A program made the translations under genes and the position numbers. A stretch of 64,000 bases of DNA from NCBI RefSeq assembly GCF_003477885.1, contig NZ_QUEE01000002.1, positions 446,152 to 510,151 on the forward strand, read 5' to 3'. The notes beneath the pieces were generated by a model. The model did not search any database, was not told the origin of the DNA, and saw nothing but the letters and a program-made list of their open reading frames with translations. Numbering within the stretch: the first letter of the stretch is position 1; each line of letters opens with the position of its first letter. Origin of the DNA: Lachnotalea sp. AF33-28. Lineage in GTDB: Bacteria; Bacillota; Clostridia; Lachnospirales; Lachnospiraceae. Positions 23,426 through 31,135 of this stretch are shown here, one piece after another.

Positions 23426-25498
23426 TTACTGTTTCTCATCCAAAGCATCCAGGTCAATGTCCAGATCCACATTTAGGTCGCCGGAGAAGATCTGATCCTC
23501 TTTGCCCAGCGCGCCCGGAACGATGGAGAAAGTATTGGAAATGCCGTCCTGTGCATCGGTGAAAGGCAGTTTTGCAACGGAGCTTAGGGAAGCCACCGCG
23601 CCGTGGGAATCCCGGCCGTGCATCGGGTTAGCTCCCGGCGCAAACGGCTGTCCGTGCACACGTCCGTCCGGCGTGGAGCCGGTGTGCTTGCCGTATACCA
23701 CATTGGATGTGATGGTCAGGATGGACATGGTCGGCACGCCGTCGCGGTAGGTAGGCTGCTTGCGGATCATATTCATAAATGTGTGGACAATGTTTCTTGC
23801 GATATTATCCACGCGGTCATCGTCGTTGCCGTATTTGGGGAAGTCTCCTTCCACCTGATAATCCACGACAATGCCGTTTTCATCGCGGATACATTTCACC
23901 TTCGCATATTTAATGGCGCTTAAGGAATCGGCTACAACGCTTAAACCTGCGATACCGGTGGCGAAATAACGCTTTACATCCTTGTCATGCAGCGCCATCT
24001 GGATCTTTTCATAGCAGTATTTATCATGCATGTAATGGATGACGTTGAGCGTGTTCACATACAACTCGGCCAGCCATTCCATCATATCCAGATATTTGCT
24101 CATCACATCGTCATAGTCCAGATAATCTCCGGTAACCGGACGGAATTTCGGTCCGACCTGCTTCTTGCTGACTTCATCCACACCGCCGTTGATCGCGTAG
24201 AGCAGGCATTTAGCCAGATTTGCGCGGGCGCCGAAGAACTGCATTTCCCTGCCGATCCTCATGGAGGATACGCAGCAGGCGATGGCATAATCATCGCCGT
24301 GGGTCACGCGCATGAGATCGTCGTTTTCATACTGGATGGAAGAAGTCTTGATGGACATCTTGGCGCAGTATCGTTTGAAGTTCTCCGGAAGGCGGGGAGA
24401 CCAGAGCACGGTCATGTTCGGCTCCGGTGCGGTTCCCAGATTGTCCAGTGTATGCAGGTAACGGAAGGACATCTTGGTCACCATGGGGCGGCCGTCGATG
24501 CCCACACCGCCGATGGACTCGGTAACCCATGTGGGGTCTCCTGAGAACAGGGCGTTGTATTCCGGTGTACGCGCAAATTTAACCAGGCGCAGCTTCATGA
24601 TAAAATGGTCCACAAATTCCTGGATCTCGTCTTCTGTAAAGGTGCCGTTTCTTAAATCTCTTTCGGCATAGATATCCACAAAAGTGGAGGTGCGGCCAAG
24701 GCTCATGGCAGCGCCGTTCTGCTCCTTGACAGCTGCCAGGTATCCGAAATAGATGGCCTGGATCGCTTCTTTTGTATTGCTTGCCGGTCTGGAGATATCG
24801 CAGCCGTAGATTTCCGCCAGCTTCTTTAAATCGTTTAACGCGCGGATCTGTTCCGCAAGCTCTTCCCTGTCCCGGATGACATCGGCGCTCATGACGATGG
24901 GAGTGGAGTTAACCTGCTCCTTTTTATCCTCAATCAGCAGATCCACGCCGTACAGAGCGATACGGCGGTAATCGCCGATGATACGGCCTCTGCCGTAGGC
25001 GTCCGGAAGCCCTGTGATGATATGGTTGGAACGGGCAGCTCTCATTTCCGGCGTATAAACGTCAAATACACCGGCATTGTGCGTCTTTCTGTGTTTGGTG
25101 AAGATCTCGACGATTTCCGGATCCACCTCATAGCCGTTTTCCTGGCAGGCCTTCTGGGCCATGCGGATGCCGCCGTAGGGCTGCAGAGAACGCTTAAATG
25201 GCTTGTCCGTCTGAAAACCTACGATCTTTTCCAGGTCCTTGTTGAGATAGCCTGGGCCATGGGAAGTGATGGTGGATACCACTTTCGTATCCATATCCAG
25301 CACGCCGCCGGCCTCTCTTTCCTGACGGGACAGATCCATAACCTGGTCCCAAAGCTTTTTCGTCGCATCCGTAGGTCCGCATAAAAATGATTCATCCCCT
25401 TCATAAGGGGTGAAGTTATTCTGAATAAAATTTCTTACGGTGATGGTTCTAAGCCATTTGCCGCCCTTAAAACCATCCCATTCTGGTCGCATTTCCAT
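23426..25498 (-). CDS. pflB: Pyruvate formate-lyase catalytic chain lacking the glycyl-radical domain
   Basis: 690 residues that follow E. coli PflB (760) closely up to the end of the barrel: SHGPGYL, RRIALYGVD, RPASNTKEA, the catalytic cysteine pair in AIACCVSS (C408-C409), STPDGR and DGISNTFSIVPGALGK. It then ends in an acidic tail (LNVDLDIDLDALDEKQ) exactly where the radical-domain linker should begin. The stop is clean and a well-placed downstream gene follows, so this is not a sequencing frameshift. It splits pyruvate with CoA to acetyl-CoA and formate once paired with a glycyl radical from the separate subunit. AAAGGAGG lies 6 nt before the ATG. Confidence 0.95.
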   Translation of the reverse strand: MEMRPEWDGFKGGKWLRTITVRNFIQNNFTPYEGDESFLCGPTDATKKLWDQVMDLSRQEREAGGVLDMDTKVVSTITSHGPGYLNKDLEKIVGFQTDKPFKRSLQPYGGIRMAQKACQENGYEVDPEIVEIFTKHRKTHNAGVFDVYTPEMRAARSNHIITGLPDAYGRGRIIGDYRRIALYGVDLLIEDKKEQVNSTPIVMSADVIRDREELAEQIRALNDLKKLAEIYGCDISRPASNTKEAIQAIYFGYLAAVKEQNGAAMSLGRTSTFVDIYAERDLRNGTFTEDEIQEFVDHFIMKLRLVKFARTPEYNALFSGDPTWVTESIGGVGIDGRPMVTKMSFRYLHTLDNLGTAPEPNMTVLWSPRLPENFKRYCAKMSIKTSSIQYENDDLMRVTHGDDYAIACCVSSMRIGREMQFFGARANLAKCLLYAINGGVDEVSKKQVGPKFRPVTGDYLDYDDVMSKYLDMMEWLAELYVNTLNVIHYMHDKYCYEKIQMALHDKDVKRYFATGIAGLSVVADSLSAIKYAKVKCIRDENGIVVDYQVEGDFPKYGNDDDRVDNIARNIVHTFMNMIRKQPTYRDGVPTMSILTITSNVVYGKHTGSTPDGRVHGQPFAPGANPMHGRDSHGAVASLSSVAKLPFTDAQDGISNTFSIVPGALGKEDQIFSGDLNVDLDIDLDALDEKQ

Positions 25499-25902
25499 AG
25501 ATTTTCCTCCTTTAGACAGCTATCAGGTAACTGTGCATATCGAAAAACACCTGCTGAAGTTATTTTCGACAGGAATGTGAAAAAAATGTATAAAAACCGC
25601 ACTTCTTTTTACATATCCTGCATATAGAGCTTTTTGATAAAAACAATCAACATATGGTGTTCCTCATCTCCTCATGCACAGATTATAGTGCATAGGTGTG
25701 CATGCGTCAAGCACATAAATGCGGTTTGTTGTATTTTATTTTATACAATTCGACAAATAATTAACAAACACGCAGGATCAGACGCTGCCATTTCCGCGCA
25801 GTCCGATCCTTTTAAAACCCAGCCTTTCCCATAGGCATCCAGAGTCAAATGTGCGGTTCTTGACTGGCGGACCATGACGGAGATGCTGCAGCCGTAATTT
25901 GA
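25499..25902 (-). promoter_or_regulatory. pflB upstream region
   Basis: About 400 bp, AT-rich near 25560-25770. It holds the pflB ribosome site at 25505-25513. A possible minus-strand promoter (TTGATT, then TATATG about 18 bp on) lies near 25625-25655. TTGTTAAT on the minus strand near 25757 resembles half of a Rex redox-repressor site, but the other half does not match. I see no gene here. Confidence 0.35.
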
Positions 25903-25931
25903 TTGCTTTCCTTGGGATACGGGGATATAAT
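25903..25931 (+). promoter_or_regulatory. Promoter of the S41 peptidase gene
   Basis: TTGCTT at 25903-25908, a 17-bp spacer and TATAAT at 25926-25931, 35 bp before the start codon. Confidence 0.7.
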
Positions 25932-25965
25932 AGAAGTGATAAGTGGATCGGGGGAGGGAAACCGG

Positions 25966-27270
25966 ATGAAAAGAATAGTATCCGCAGCGCTGGTGTTTAT
26001 ATGTGCATTGCCGATTGTGCTTGCCGGATGCAATGGCACCAGCCGGGAAGCTTTGGATCTGATGGACGGATACCGGGCAGATGAGCGGGCAGTCCTGGAG
26101 TATGTGCCGCCGGATTATGTGCCTTGGGAAGAATGGACGGATCTTACCGGCGAGCAGGCCCTCGAGGACTACGACTATATGTGGGCTATGCTGTGGAAAA
26201 ATGCCTCTTTTTTATGGCTGCTGGACGATAATAAGGCCTATACGGGAGTGGATGCCGCATATCTGGCGGAATCCGCTTATACGGCGCGCAGGGAGATAGA
26301 GGCGGCCGGAAGGATGTCCCGCAGTCATTTCGCCGAACTCATTAGCAAAGGATTTGGAAAACTGCTGGGCTACGGCCATCTGGGCGTGCTGGGGCCGGAG
26401 GTGTATTTTTTGCTCTATCAATCATTATCCGGCATAGGAGAAGGGGTCAGCCACGGCTTCTATCATCGATACGCCGGTCTGCTGGCTAACCGTAAATCCG
26501 TAGAGGTATATAACCGCTGGAGGGAAGTGCTTAAAGAAGAGGGTTATACAGGAAATCCGGCTGCCGGGGACGGGGCCGTTACTGTCTCATCTAAGGAAGG
26601 CATACCGTATATCAGGGTAAGCACCTTTTCGTATCCCGATGAAGCGGCTTTGAAAGAAGCCTGCGGACAGATGGCGGACTTCTGCCGGGACAACGCGGAC
26701 GCCGGGCATCTGATCATCGATATCCGTGGAAACGGCGGCGGCAACGATGAGGCCTGGATCAACGGATTTGTGGTGCCGCTGCTGAAAAAGCATACGTTAT
26801 ACACCCTGGAGCAGATGTCGGCCGCCGGCCCTTTTTCAACTTATCTGCGGGGGGAAATTGACGGCTGGGGGACGCAGGTGACGGAGGAGAGGGCGGACAT
26901 GCCCGAAGGCTTCCGCTATCATGGCAAAAGCCAGGTCCTCTATCGGGCCGGAAGCGGCTATACGGGTTTTAAAGGCCGTATCTGGCTGCTCACAGATCAA
27001 GCGGCTGCGTCCGCCTCGGATGCGTTTGCGGCATTCTGCAAAGACACGGGGTTTGCAACTGTGGTCGGGACCAGGACCAGAGGGGGAGGCTACGCCAGCC
27101 AGCCTGTCGCGCTGCCGCTTCCAAACAGCGGGCTGTTCGTCTTTTTCGAGGATATTGCGGGGCTGAATGAGGATGGAACCTGTAATTCCTTTACAGGCAC
27201 GCCGCCGGATATAGAGACGGAAGAGGACGCTCTCTTAAAATGTCTGGAGCTGATTAAAAACGGCGGATGA
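25966..27270 (+). CDS. S41-family peptidase lipoprotein
   Basis: 434 residues from an ATG after GGGGGAGGG. N-terminal lipoprotein signal with lipobox LAGC at about residues 19-22. The C-terminal processing-peptidase domain covers about 205-430: HLIIDIRGNGGGNDEAW, then LLTDQAAASASDAFAAF with the nucleophile-type Ser, and GTRTRGGGY. No PDZ domain is evident. It would act outside the cell, anchored to the membrane; the substrate is unknown. Confidence 0.88.
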   Translation: MKRIVSAALVFICALPIVLAGCNGTSREALDLMDGYRADERAVLEYVPPDYVPWEEWTDLTGEQALEDYDYMWAMLWKNASFLWLLDDNKAYTGVDAAYLAESAYTARREIEAAGRMSRSHFAELISKGFGKLLGYGHLGVLGPEVYFLLYQSLSGIGEGVSHGFYHRYAGLLANRKSVEVYNRWREVLKEEGYTGNPAAGDGAVTVSSKEGIPYIRVSTFSYPDEAALKEACGQMADFCRDNADAGHLIIDIRGNGGGNDEAWINGFVVPLLKKHTLYTLEQMSAAGPFSTYLRGEIDGWGTQVTEERADMPEGFRYHGKSQVLYRAGSGYTGFKGRIWLLTDQAAASASDAFAAFCKDTGFATVVGTRTRGGGYASQPVALPLPNSGLFVFFEDIAGLNEDGTCNSFTGTPPDIETEEDALLKCLELIKNGG

Positions 27271-27298
27271 CGGGGCTGAAGTTTTCGACGGCGGGCGT

Positions 27299-27350
27299 TC
27301 ATAAATCAAAACCCCTTCGCATATATAGTAATAGTATATATGGAAGGGGT
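27299..27350 (+). promoter_or_regulatory. Candidate sigma-E promoter and SD-covering hairpin of spoIVA
   Basis: TCATAAA (27299-27305) and CATATATA (27320-27327) are spaced 14 bp, as in sigma-E promoters. ACCCCTTC (27311-27318) pairs with GAAGGGGT (27343-27350), and CATATATA pairs with TATATATG (27335-27342), leaving one bulged G and a 7-nt loop: 16 bp in all. The 3' arm contains the spoIVA Shine-Dalgarno GGAAGGGG. A transcript from the sigma-E promoter would begin near the loop and lack the 5' arm, so only read-through RNA could hide the SD. Confidence 0.55.
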
Positions 27351-27355
27351 ATTTT

Positions 27356-28831
27356 ATGGACAATTTTAATGTATACAAAGACATTCAGGCCCGCACCAAA
27401 GGAGAGGTATATATCGGCGTCGTGGGACCTGTCAGGACCGGCAAGTCTACCTTCATCAAGCGCTTTATGGATCTTATGGTGCTGCCGGGGATGGAAGATG
27501 AGCACGACAAAGCCAGGACCAGAGATGAACTGCCACAGTCAGCGGCGGGAAAAACCATCATGACGACCGAACCCAAGTTTATACCCAAGGAAGCGGCTAA
27601 GGTCACAATCGGTGACGACACACAGGTGAGCATACGGCTCATCGACTGCGTCGGCTATATGGTGGACGGCGCCACCGGTCATGTGGAGAACGATGAGGAG
27701 CGCATGGTGAAAACGCCCTGGTTTGATTATGAAGTGCCCTTTTCACAGGCGGCAGAGATCGGGACCAAAAAGGTAATCAACGATCATTCCACCATCGGCA
27801 TTGTGATTACAGCGGACGGCAGTTTCGGTGAGATCCCGCGGGAAAACTACATGGCGCCGGAAGAAAAGACAATACGGGAATTAAAGGCGCTGGGCAAACC
27901 GTTTATCGTGCTCTTAAATTCCGAGCGCCCCTATTCGGATGATACGGCCCAGACCGCGGCCCAGATGGCGCAGCAATACGGCGTAACGGTGATGCCCGTC
28001 AACTGTGCACAGCTGAAAAAAGAGGATATCCACCGAATTATGGAAGAGGTGCTGTATGAGTTCCCTGTGGTGGAGATGGATTTTCATATACCAAAATGGG
28101 TGGAAATCCTGCCGGACAGCCACTGGCTGAAGGAACAGATGGTGAGCGCCGTTAAAACCATCATATCCCGGATTACATATATTAAGGACGTGATTTCAGA
28201 GAATCTGTCCCTGGATAACGACAATATAAACGCCATACAGATCCAGAGAAAGGACTTGAGCAACGGAACGGTCAGCGTCAGCGTGGTGATGAAGCCGACA
28301 CTCTATTATGATACGATCAGCGAATATACCGGCATGCCCATAAGCGGCGAATATCAGCTGATGAAAACCATCCGGGAATTTGCGAGACAGAAGGACGAAT
28401 ATCAGAAGGTAAAAAACGCGCTGGATGCCGTGCGGTTTAAGGGCTATGGAGTTGTGATGCCGGATAAGGCGGAGATATCCCTGGATGAACCGGAGGTAAT
28501 TAAGCATGGCAACAAGTTCGGCGTCAAGATGAAGGCGGAGGCTCCGGCCATCAATCTGATCAAATCCAATATCGAGACAGAGATCGCGCCGATCGTCGGC
28601 GATGAGCGCCAGGCTGAGGATCTGATCGCATATATTAAGGAAAATGCCAAGTCCGGGGAAGAAGGAATCTGGAGCACCAATATTTTCGGGAAATCCATCG
28701 AGCAGATCGTGGAAGACGGGATTCAGGCCAAGATCTCCCAGATGACCGATGAATGCCAGCAGAAGCTGCAGGATACACTGCAGAAGATCATCAATGACAG
28801 CAACGGCGGCATGATCTGCATCATTATATAA
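27356..28831 (+). CDS. spoIVA: Stage IV sporulation protein A (spore coat morphogenetic ATPase)
   Basis: 491 residues, the usual length of SpoIVA (492 in Bacillus subtilis). Walker A GPVRTGKST at residues 24-32, then the family motif LIDCVGYMVDGA and the conserved ITADGSFGEIPRENY. The extreme C-terminus, needed for coat assembly, is present (SNGGMICIII). In the mother cell it polymerises on the forespore surface and forms the base of the coat. Shows that the organism forms spores. Confidence 0.97.
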   Translation: MDNFNVYKDIQARTKGEVYIGVVGPVRTGKSTFIKRFMDLMVLPGMEDEHDKARTRDELPQSAAGKTIMTTEPKFIPKEAAKVTIGDDTQVSIRLIDCVGYMVDGATGHVENDEERMVKTPWFDYEVPFSQAAEIGTKKVINDHSTIGIVITADGSFGEIPRENYMAPEEKTIRELKALGKPFIVLLNSERPYSDDTAQTAAQMAQQYGVTVMPVNCAQLKKEDIHRIMEEVLYEFPVVEMDFHIPKWVEILPDSHWLKEQMVSAVKTIISRITYIKDVISENLSLDNDNINAIQIQRKDLSNGTVSVSVVMKPTLYYDTISEYTGMPISGEYQLMKTIREFARQKDEYQKVKNALDAVRFKGYGVVMPDKAEISLDEPEVIKHGNKFGVKMKAEAPAINLIKSNIETEIAPIVGDERQAEDLIAYIKENAKSGEEGIWSTNIFGKSIEQIVEDGIQAKISQMTDECQQKLQDTLQKIINDSNGGMICIII

Positions 28832-28844
28832 AAGGAATACAGCC

Positions 28845-28876
28845 AAGAGAATCGGCGGCAGCGTGTGAACAGTAAC
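28845..28876 (-). repeat. Degenerate solo end of the MITE family
   Basis: On the minus strand the sequence begins GTTACTGTTCAC and continues with GCTGCCG, like the end of the 207-bp palindrome (GTTACTGTTCACGGCTGCCG), with two small insertions. It lies 120 bp from the full copy at 28999. Confidence 0.5.
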
Positions 28877-28998
28877 GCTGTTGCTACGTAAAATAGGTAA
28901 CAGTTCAGACATCCGATGTGAAAAATAACACAAAAACAGTCTTATGAGCAAGTTCAACGCCTGCTTTTGTACTATTTTTCCTGCCGTATGAACTGTTA

Positions 28999-29209
28999 GT
29001 TACTGTCTGTTCACGGCTGCCGATAAAGCAGCGTATGACAGGGCAGAGTATGGTCCTCATAGGGATCCCTTGAAGCCCGCCGGTTCTTTCGCTGCGTAGT
29101 TTGCAGCGTTAGAACCGTTGCGCGCTTCACGGAGCGAGAGCGCGTCCCTATGAGGACCATACTCTGCCCTGTCATTCGCGGTAGGTTTACGACAACCGTG
29201 AATAGTAAC
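28999..29209. mobile_element. MITE-like palindromic element, copy 1
   Basis: A 211-bp imperfect palindrome. Terminal repeats GTTACTGtctgTTCACGG and CCGTGAATAGTAAC; inside, 30-bp perfect arms (29036-29065 and 29145-29174) starting TGACAGGGCAGAGTATGG; in the centre a nested hairpin CGGTTCT/AGAACCG enclosing CGCTGC/GCAGCG. It is flanked by the 8-bp direct repeat AACTGTTA (28991-28998 and 29210-29217), the mark of transposition. No coding capacity. Nearly identical to 46376-46582. Confidence 0.85.
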
Positions 29210-29247
29210 AACTGTTACGTAAAATAATGAAAAAAGGAGAAAAACTC

Positions 29248-29276
29248 TTGAAAAGCTTATAAAAAAGTGTTATTCT
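29248..29276 (+). promoter_or_regulatory. Promoter of the mgtE leader
   Basis: TTGAAA at 29248-29253, 17-bp spacer and TATTCT at 29271-29276. Predicted start near 29283 leaves a 5' leader of about 340 nt before mgtE. Confidence 0.65.
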
Positions 29277-29384
29277 CCTAATAACGCGATATTGAAGCCA
29301 ATAACGATCAATTTACATCGAATGAGGAGGCTCGCACCGGGCAGCCAGATCTCGTTTGGTGACAGAAAGAAGGAGGGAAAATAA

Positions 29385-29486
29385 GTGGACATATGCGGTC
29401 GAAGTTCAAAACCGGACAGTGATATTCACCCGCGGAGTAGCTGCGCCGTTATGCCGCTTATCAGGAACTCTGGCGTAATGGCGTAA
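29385..29486 (+). CDS. Candidate 33-residue leader peptide of mgtE
   Basis: GTG start 7 nt after a near-perfect AGGAGGG, 33 codons, TAA 33 nt before the terminator stem. The peptide begins MDICGRSSKPDSD and ends RNSGVMA. The frame covers the 5' arm of the 10-bp stem but not the 3' arm, so a translating or stalled ribosome would change the leader fold. It resembles in concept the leader peptides of enterobacterial Mg2+ transporter genes. It may instead be a chance frame through a conserved RNA. Confidence 0.45.
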   Translation: MDICGRSSKPDSDIHPRSSCAVMPLIRNSGVMA

Positions 29487-29519
29487 AACGCAATCTGAAT
29501 ATCACCGTGTGGAAGACAG

Positions 29520-29544
29520 CCGGATGGATCATCCGGTGTTTTTT
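29520..29544 (+). terminator. Intrinsic terminator in the mgtE leader
   Basis: CCGGATG-GAT-CATCCGG (7-bp perfect stem) followed by TGTTTTTT. It lies between the promoter and the mgtE start, so it must be conditional for mgtE to be expressed. Confidence 0.85.
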
Positions 29545-29621
29545 GCACGGTTTTTGTCCGTTTGGGACTTCCTTCGGAGATTCAGCTTAACTTACACTTA
29601 CATGAACAGGAGGATGCACCA

Positions 29622-30977
29622 ATGGAAAGAGAATTTGAATATGATTTCGAAAGACTGTTAGAACTGCTGGAAAGCAGAAATTACAGGGAGCTGAAGGCGG
29701 CCCTTGCCGATGAGAACGAGGTGGATATCGCGGATTTTATCGAACGGCTGCCCCAGGAAAAGGCGACGGTCTGCTTCCGCACGCTTCCCAAGGAGCTGGG
29801 GGCCGAAGTGTTTTCCAATCTTCCTACGGAGACACAGCAGGTGATCATCGGTTCCATCACGGATAATGAGCTGACGGAGATCGTGGAGGATCTGTTTGTG
29901 GACGATGCCGTGGATATGCTGGAGGAGCTGCCGGCCAATGTGGTAAAGCGGGTTTTGAAAAATGCCAAGCCAGAAACCAGACAGCTGATCAACCAGTTTT
30001 TAAATTACCCGGAGAATTCCGTGGGCAGCATCATGACCGCGGAGTTCATCGATCTTCGCAAAACGATGACAGTCAGCGATGCGATCAAACGGATCCGCCG
30101 AACAGGAGAGGACTGTGAATCCATCTATACCTGCTATGTGATGGATAACAGCCGCTGTCTGGAAGGCGTGGTAACAGTCCGGGAGCTCCTGCTGGCATCG
30201 GACGACGATATCATCGGCAGCCTGATGGAGCCGGATGTGATCACAGCACTCACAACGGATGACCGGGAAGAGGCCGTACAGAGGATGATGAAATACGATT
30301 TCATCACCATGCCGGTGGTTGACCATGAAAACCGCCTGGTGGGCATTGTGACGGTCGATGATGTTATGGATGTCATGGAAGAGGAGGCCACCGAGGACTT
30401 TGAAAAGATGGCTGCGATGGCGCCGTCGGAAAAGCCCTATTTAAAAACAAATGTTTTCGCGCTTGCCAAAAACAGGATCGTCTGGCTTCTGGTGCTCATG
30501 ATATCGGGCATGATCACAGGCGGAATCCTGGGCAGATATGAGGCCGCCTTCGCCATCATGCCCATGCTTGTGACCTTTATTCCGATGCTGACGGACACCG
30601 GCGGCAATGCCGGCAGCCAGAGCAGTACGCTGATCATCCGCGGCATGGCCATCGGGGACATCACGCCGAAGGATTTCTTTAAAGTCCTCTGGAAGGAACT
30701 GCGGGTCAGCCTTCTGGTGGGCGTGGTTTTAAGCCTGGTTAATTTTGTGCGCCTTGTCATCACATATCCGGGCAACGAGATGATAGCCTTTACAGTGGCT
30801 ATCGCTCTGCTGGCCACCGTGGTCATGGCTAAAACAATCGGCGGCGTGCTTCCTATGGCGGCAAAACTGCTGCATGCGGATCCGGCGATTATGGCCGCCC
30901 CGCTGATCACCACGATCGTAGACGCCTTTTCACTGATCATCTACTTTAACGTCGCCCAGGCGCTGCTGCATTTATAG
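29622..30977 (+). CDS. mgtE: Magnesium transporter MgtE
   Basis: 451 residues from the ATG at 29622, 8 nt after AGGAGG; an upstream TTG at 29562 is not used. Cytoplasmic MgtE N domain (about 1-125), two CBS domains (about 130-250), connecting helix, then five transmembrane helices with the signature PMLVTFIPMLTDTGGNAGSQSST and a late Asp in PLITTIVDAFSLI. A homodimeric Mg2+ channel gated by its own cytosolic Mg2+ sensor. The leader suggests extra transcriptional control. Confidence 0.97.
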   Translation: MEREFEYDFERLLELLESRNYRELKAALADENEVDIADFIERLPQEKATVCFRTLPKELGAEVFSNLPTETQQVIIGSITDNELTEIVEDLFVDDAVDMLEELPANVVKRVLKNAKPETRQLINQFLNYPENSVGSIMTAEFIDLRKTMTVSDAIKRIRRTGEDCESIYTCYVMDNSRCLEGVVTVRELLLASDDDIIGSLMEPDVITALTTDDREEAVQRMMKYDFITMPVVDHENRLVGIVTVDDVMDVMEEEATEDFEKMAAMAPSEKPYLKTNVFALAKNRIVWLLVLMISGMITGGILGRYEAAFAIMPMLVTFIPMLTDTGGNAGSQSSTLIIRGMAIGDITPKDFFKVLWKELRVSLLVGVVLSLVNFVRLVITYPGNEMIAFTVAIALLATVVMAKTIGGVLPMAAKLLHADPAIMAAPLITTIVDAFSLIIYFNVAQALLHL

Positions 30978-31007
30978 TTACTCTTCACGGCGGCCGATAA
31001 AGCAGCC
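30977..31007 (+). repeat. Solo end of the MITE family
   Basis: GTTACTCTTCACGGCGGCCG followed by ATAAAGCAGC, one terminal ~31 bp of the 207-bp palindrome with two changes. It starts on the mgtE stop codon. GTCAGTAAC follows 4 nt later and may be the remnant of the other end after internal deletion. Confidence 0.65.
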
Positions 31008-31135
31008 ATGTCAGTAACCATATATGGTAACAGCGGATACGGATAAAAATGCAATGCACTCTCCACAACAGCGGAAAAGTATGCTAAAATGAATTATTAT
31101 TGAGCATGCCAAACATGGACAGGATGGGAGACAAA

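Larger units (their letters stand above)
29283..29544 (+). ncRNA. Structured mgtE leader, probable metal-responsive attenuator
   Basis: A long structured leader before a Mg2+ transporter gene, ending in an intrinsic terminator, is the arrangement of a riboswitch or attenuator. GTGATATTCA (29419-29428) and TGAATATCAC (29496-29505) form a perfect 10-bp stem directly before the terminator. Inside it CGCC...GGCG arms pair further. CCGGA at 29412-29416 repeats the 5' arm of the terminator and could act as an antiterminator. I cannot match it confidently to the M-box or another known class. Confidence 0.55.

Noticed and set aside
25757..25775. Rex binding site upstream of pflB
   Set aside because: Only one half-site (TTGTTAAT on the minus strand) fits; the other half does not match.
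29405..29545. yybP-ykoY manganese riboswitch in the mgtE leader
   Set aside because: GGAGTAGC resembles one loop of that class, but the second conserved loop and the overall layout were not recognised, so the class is left open.
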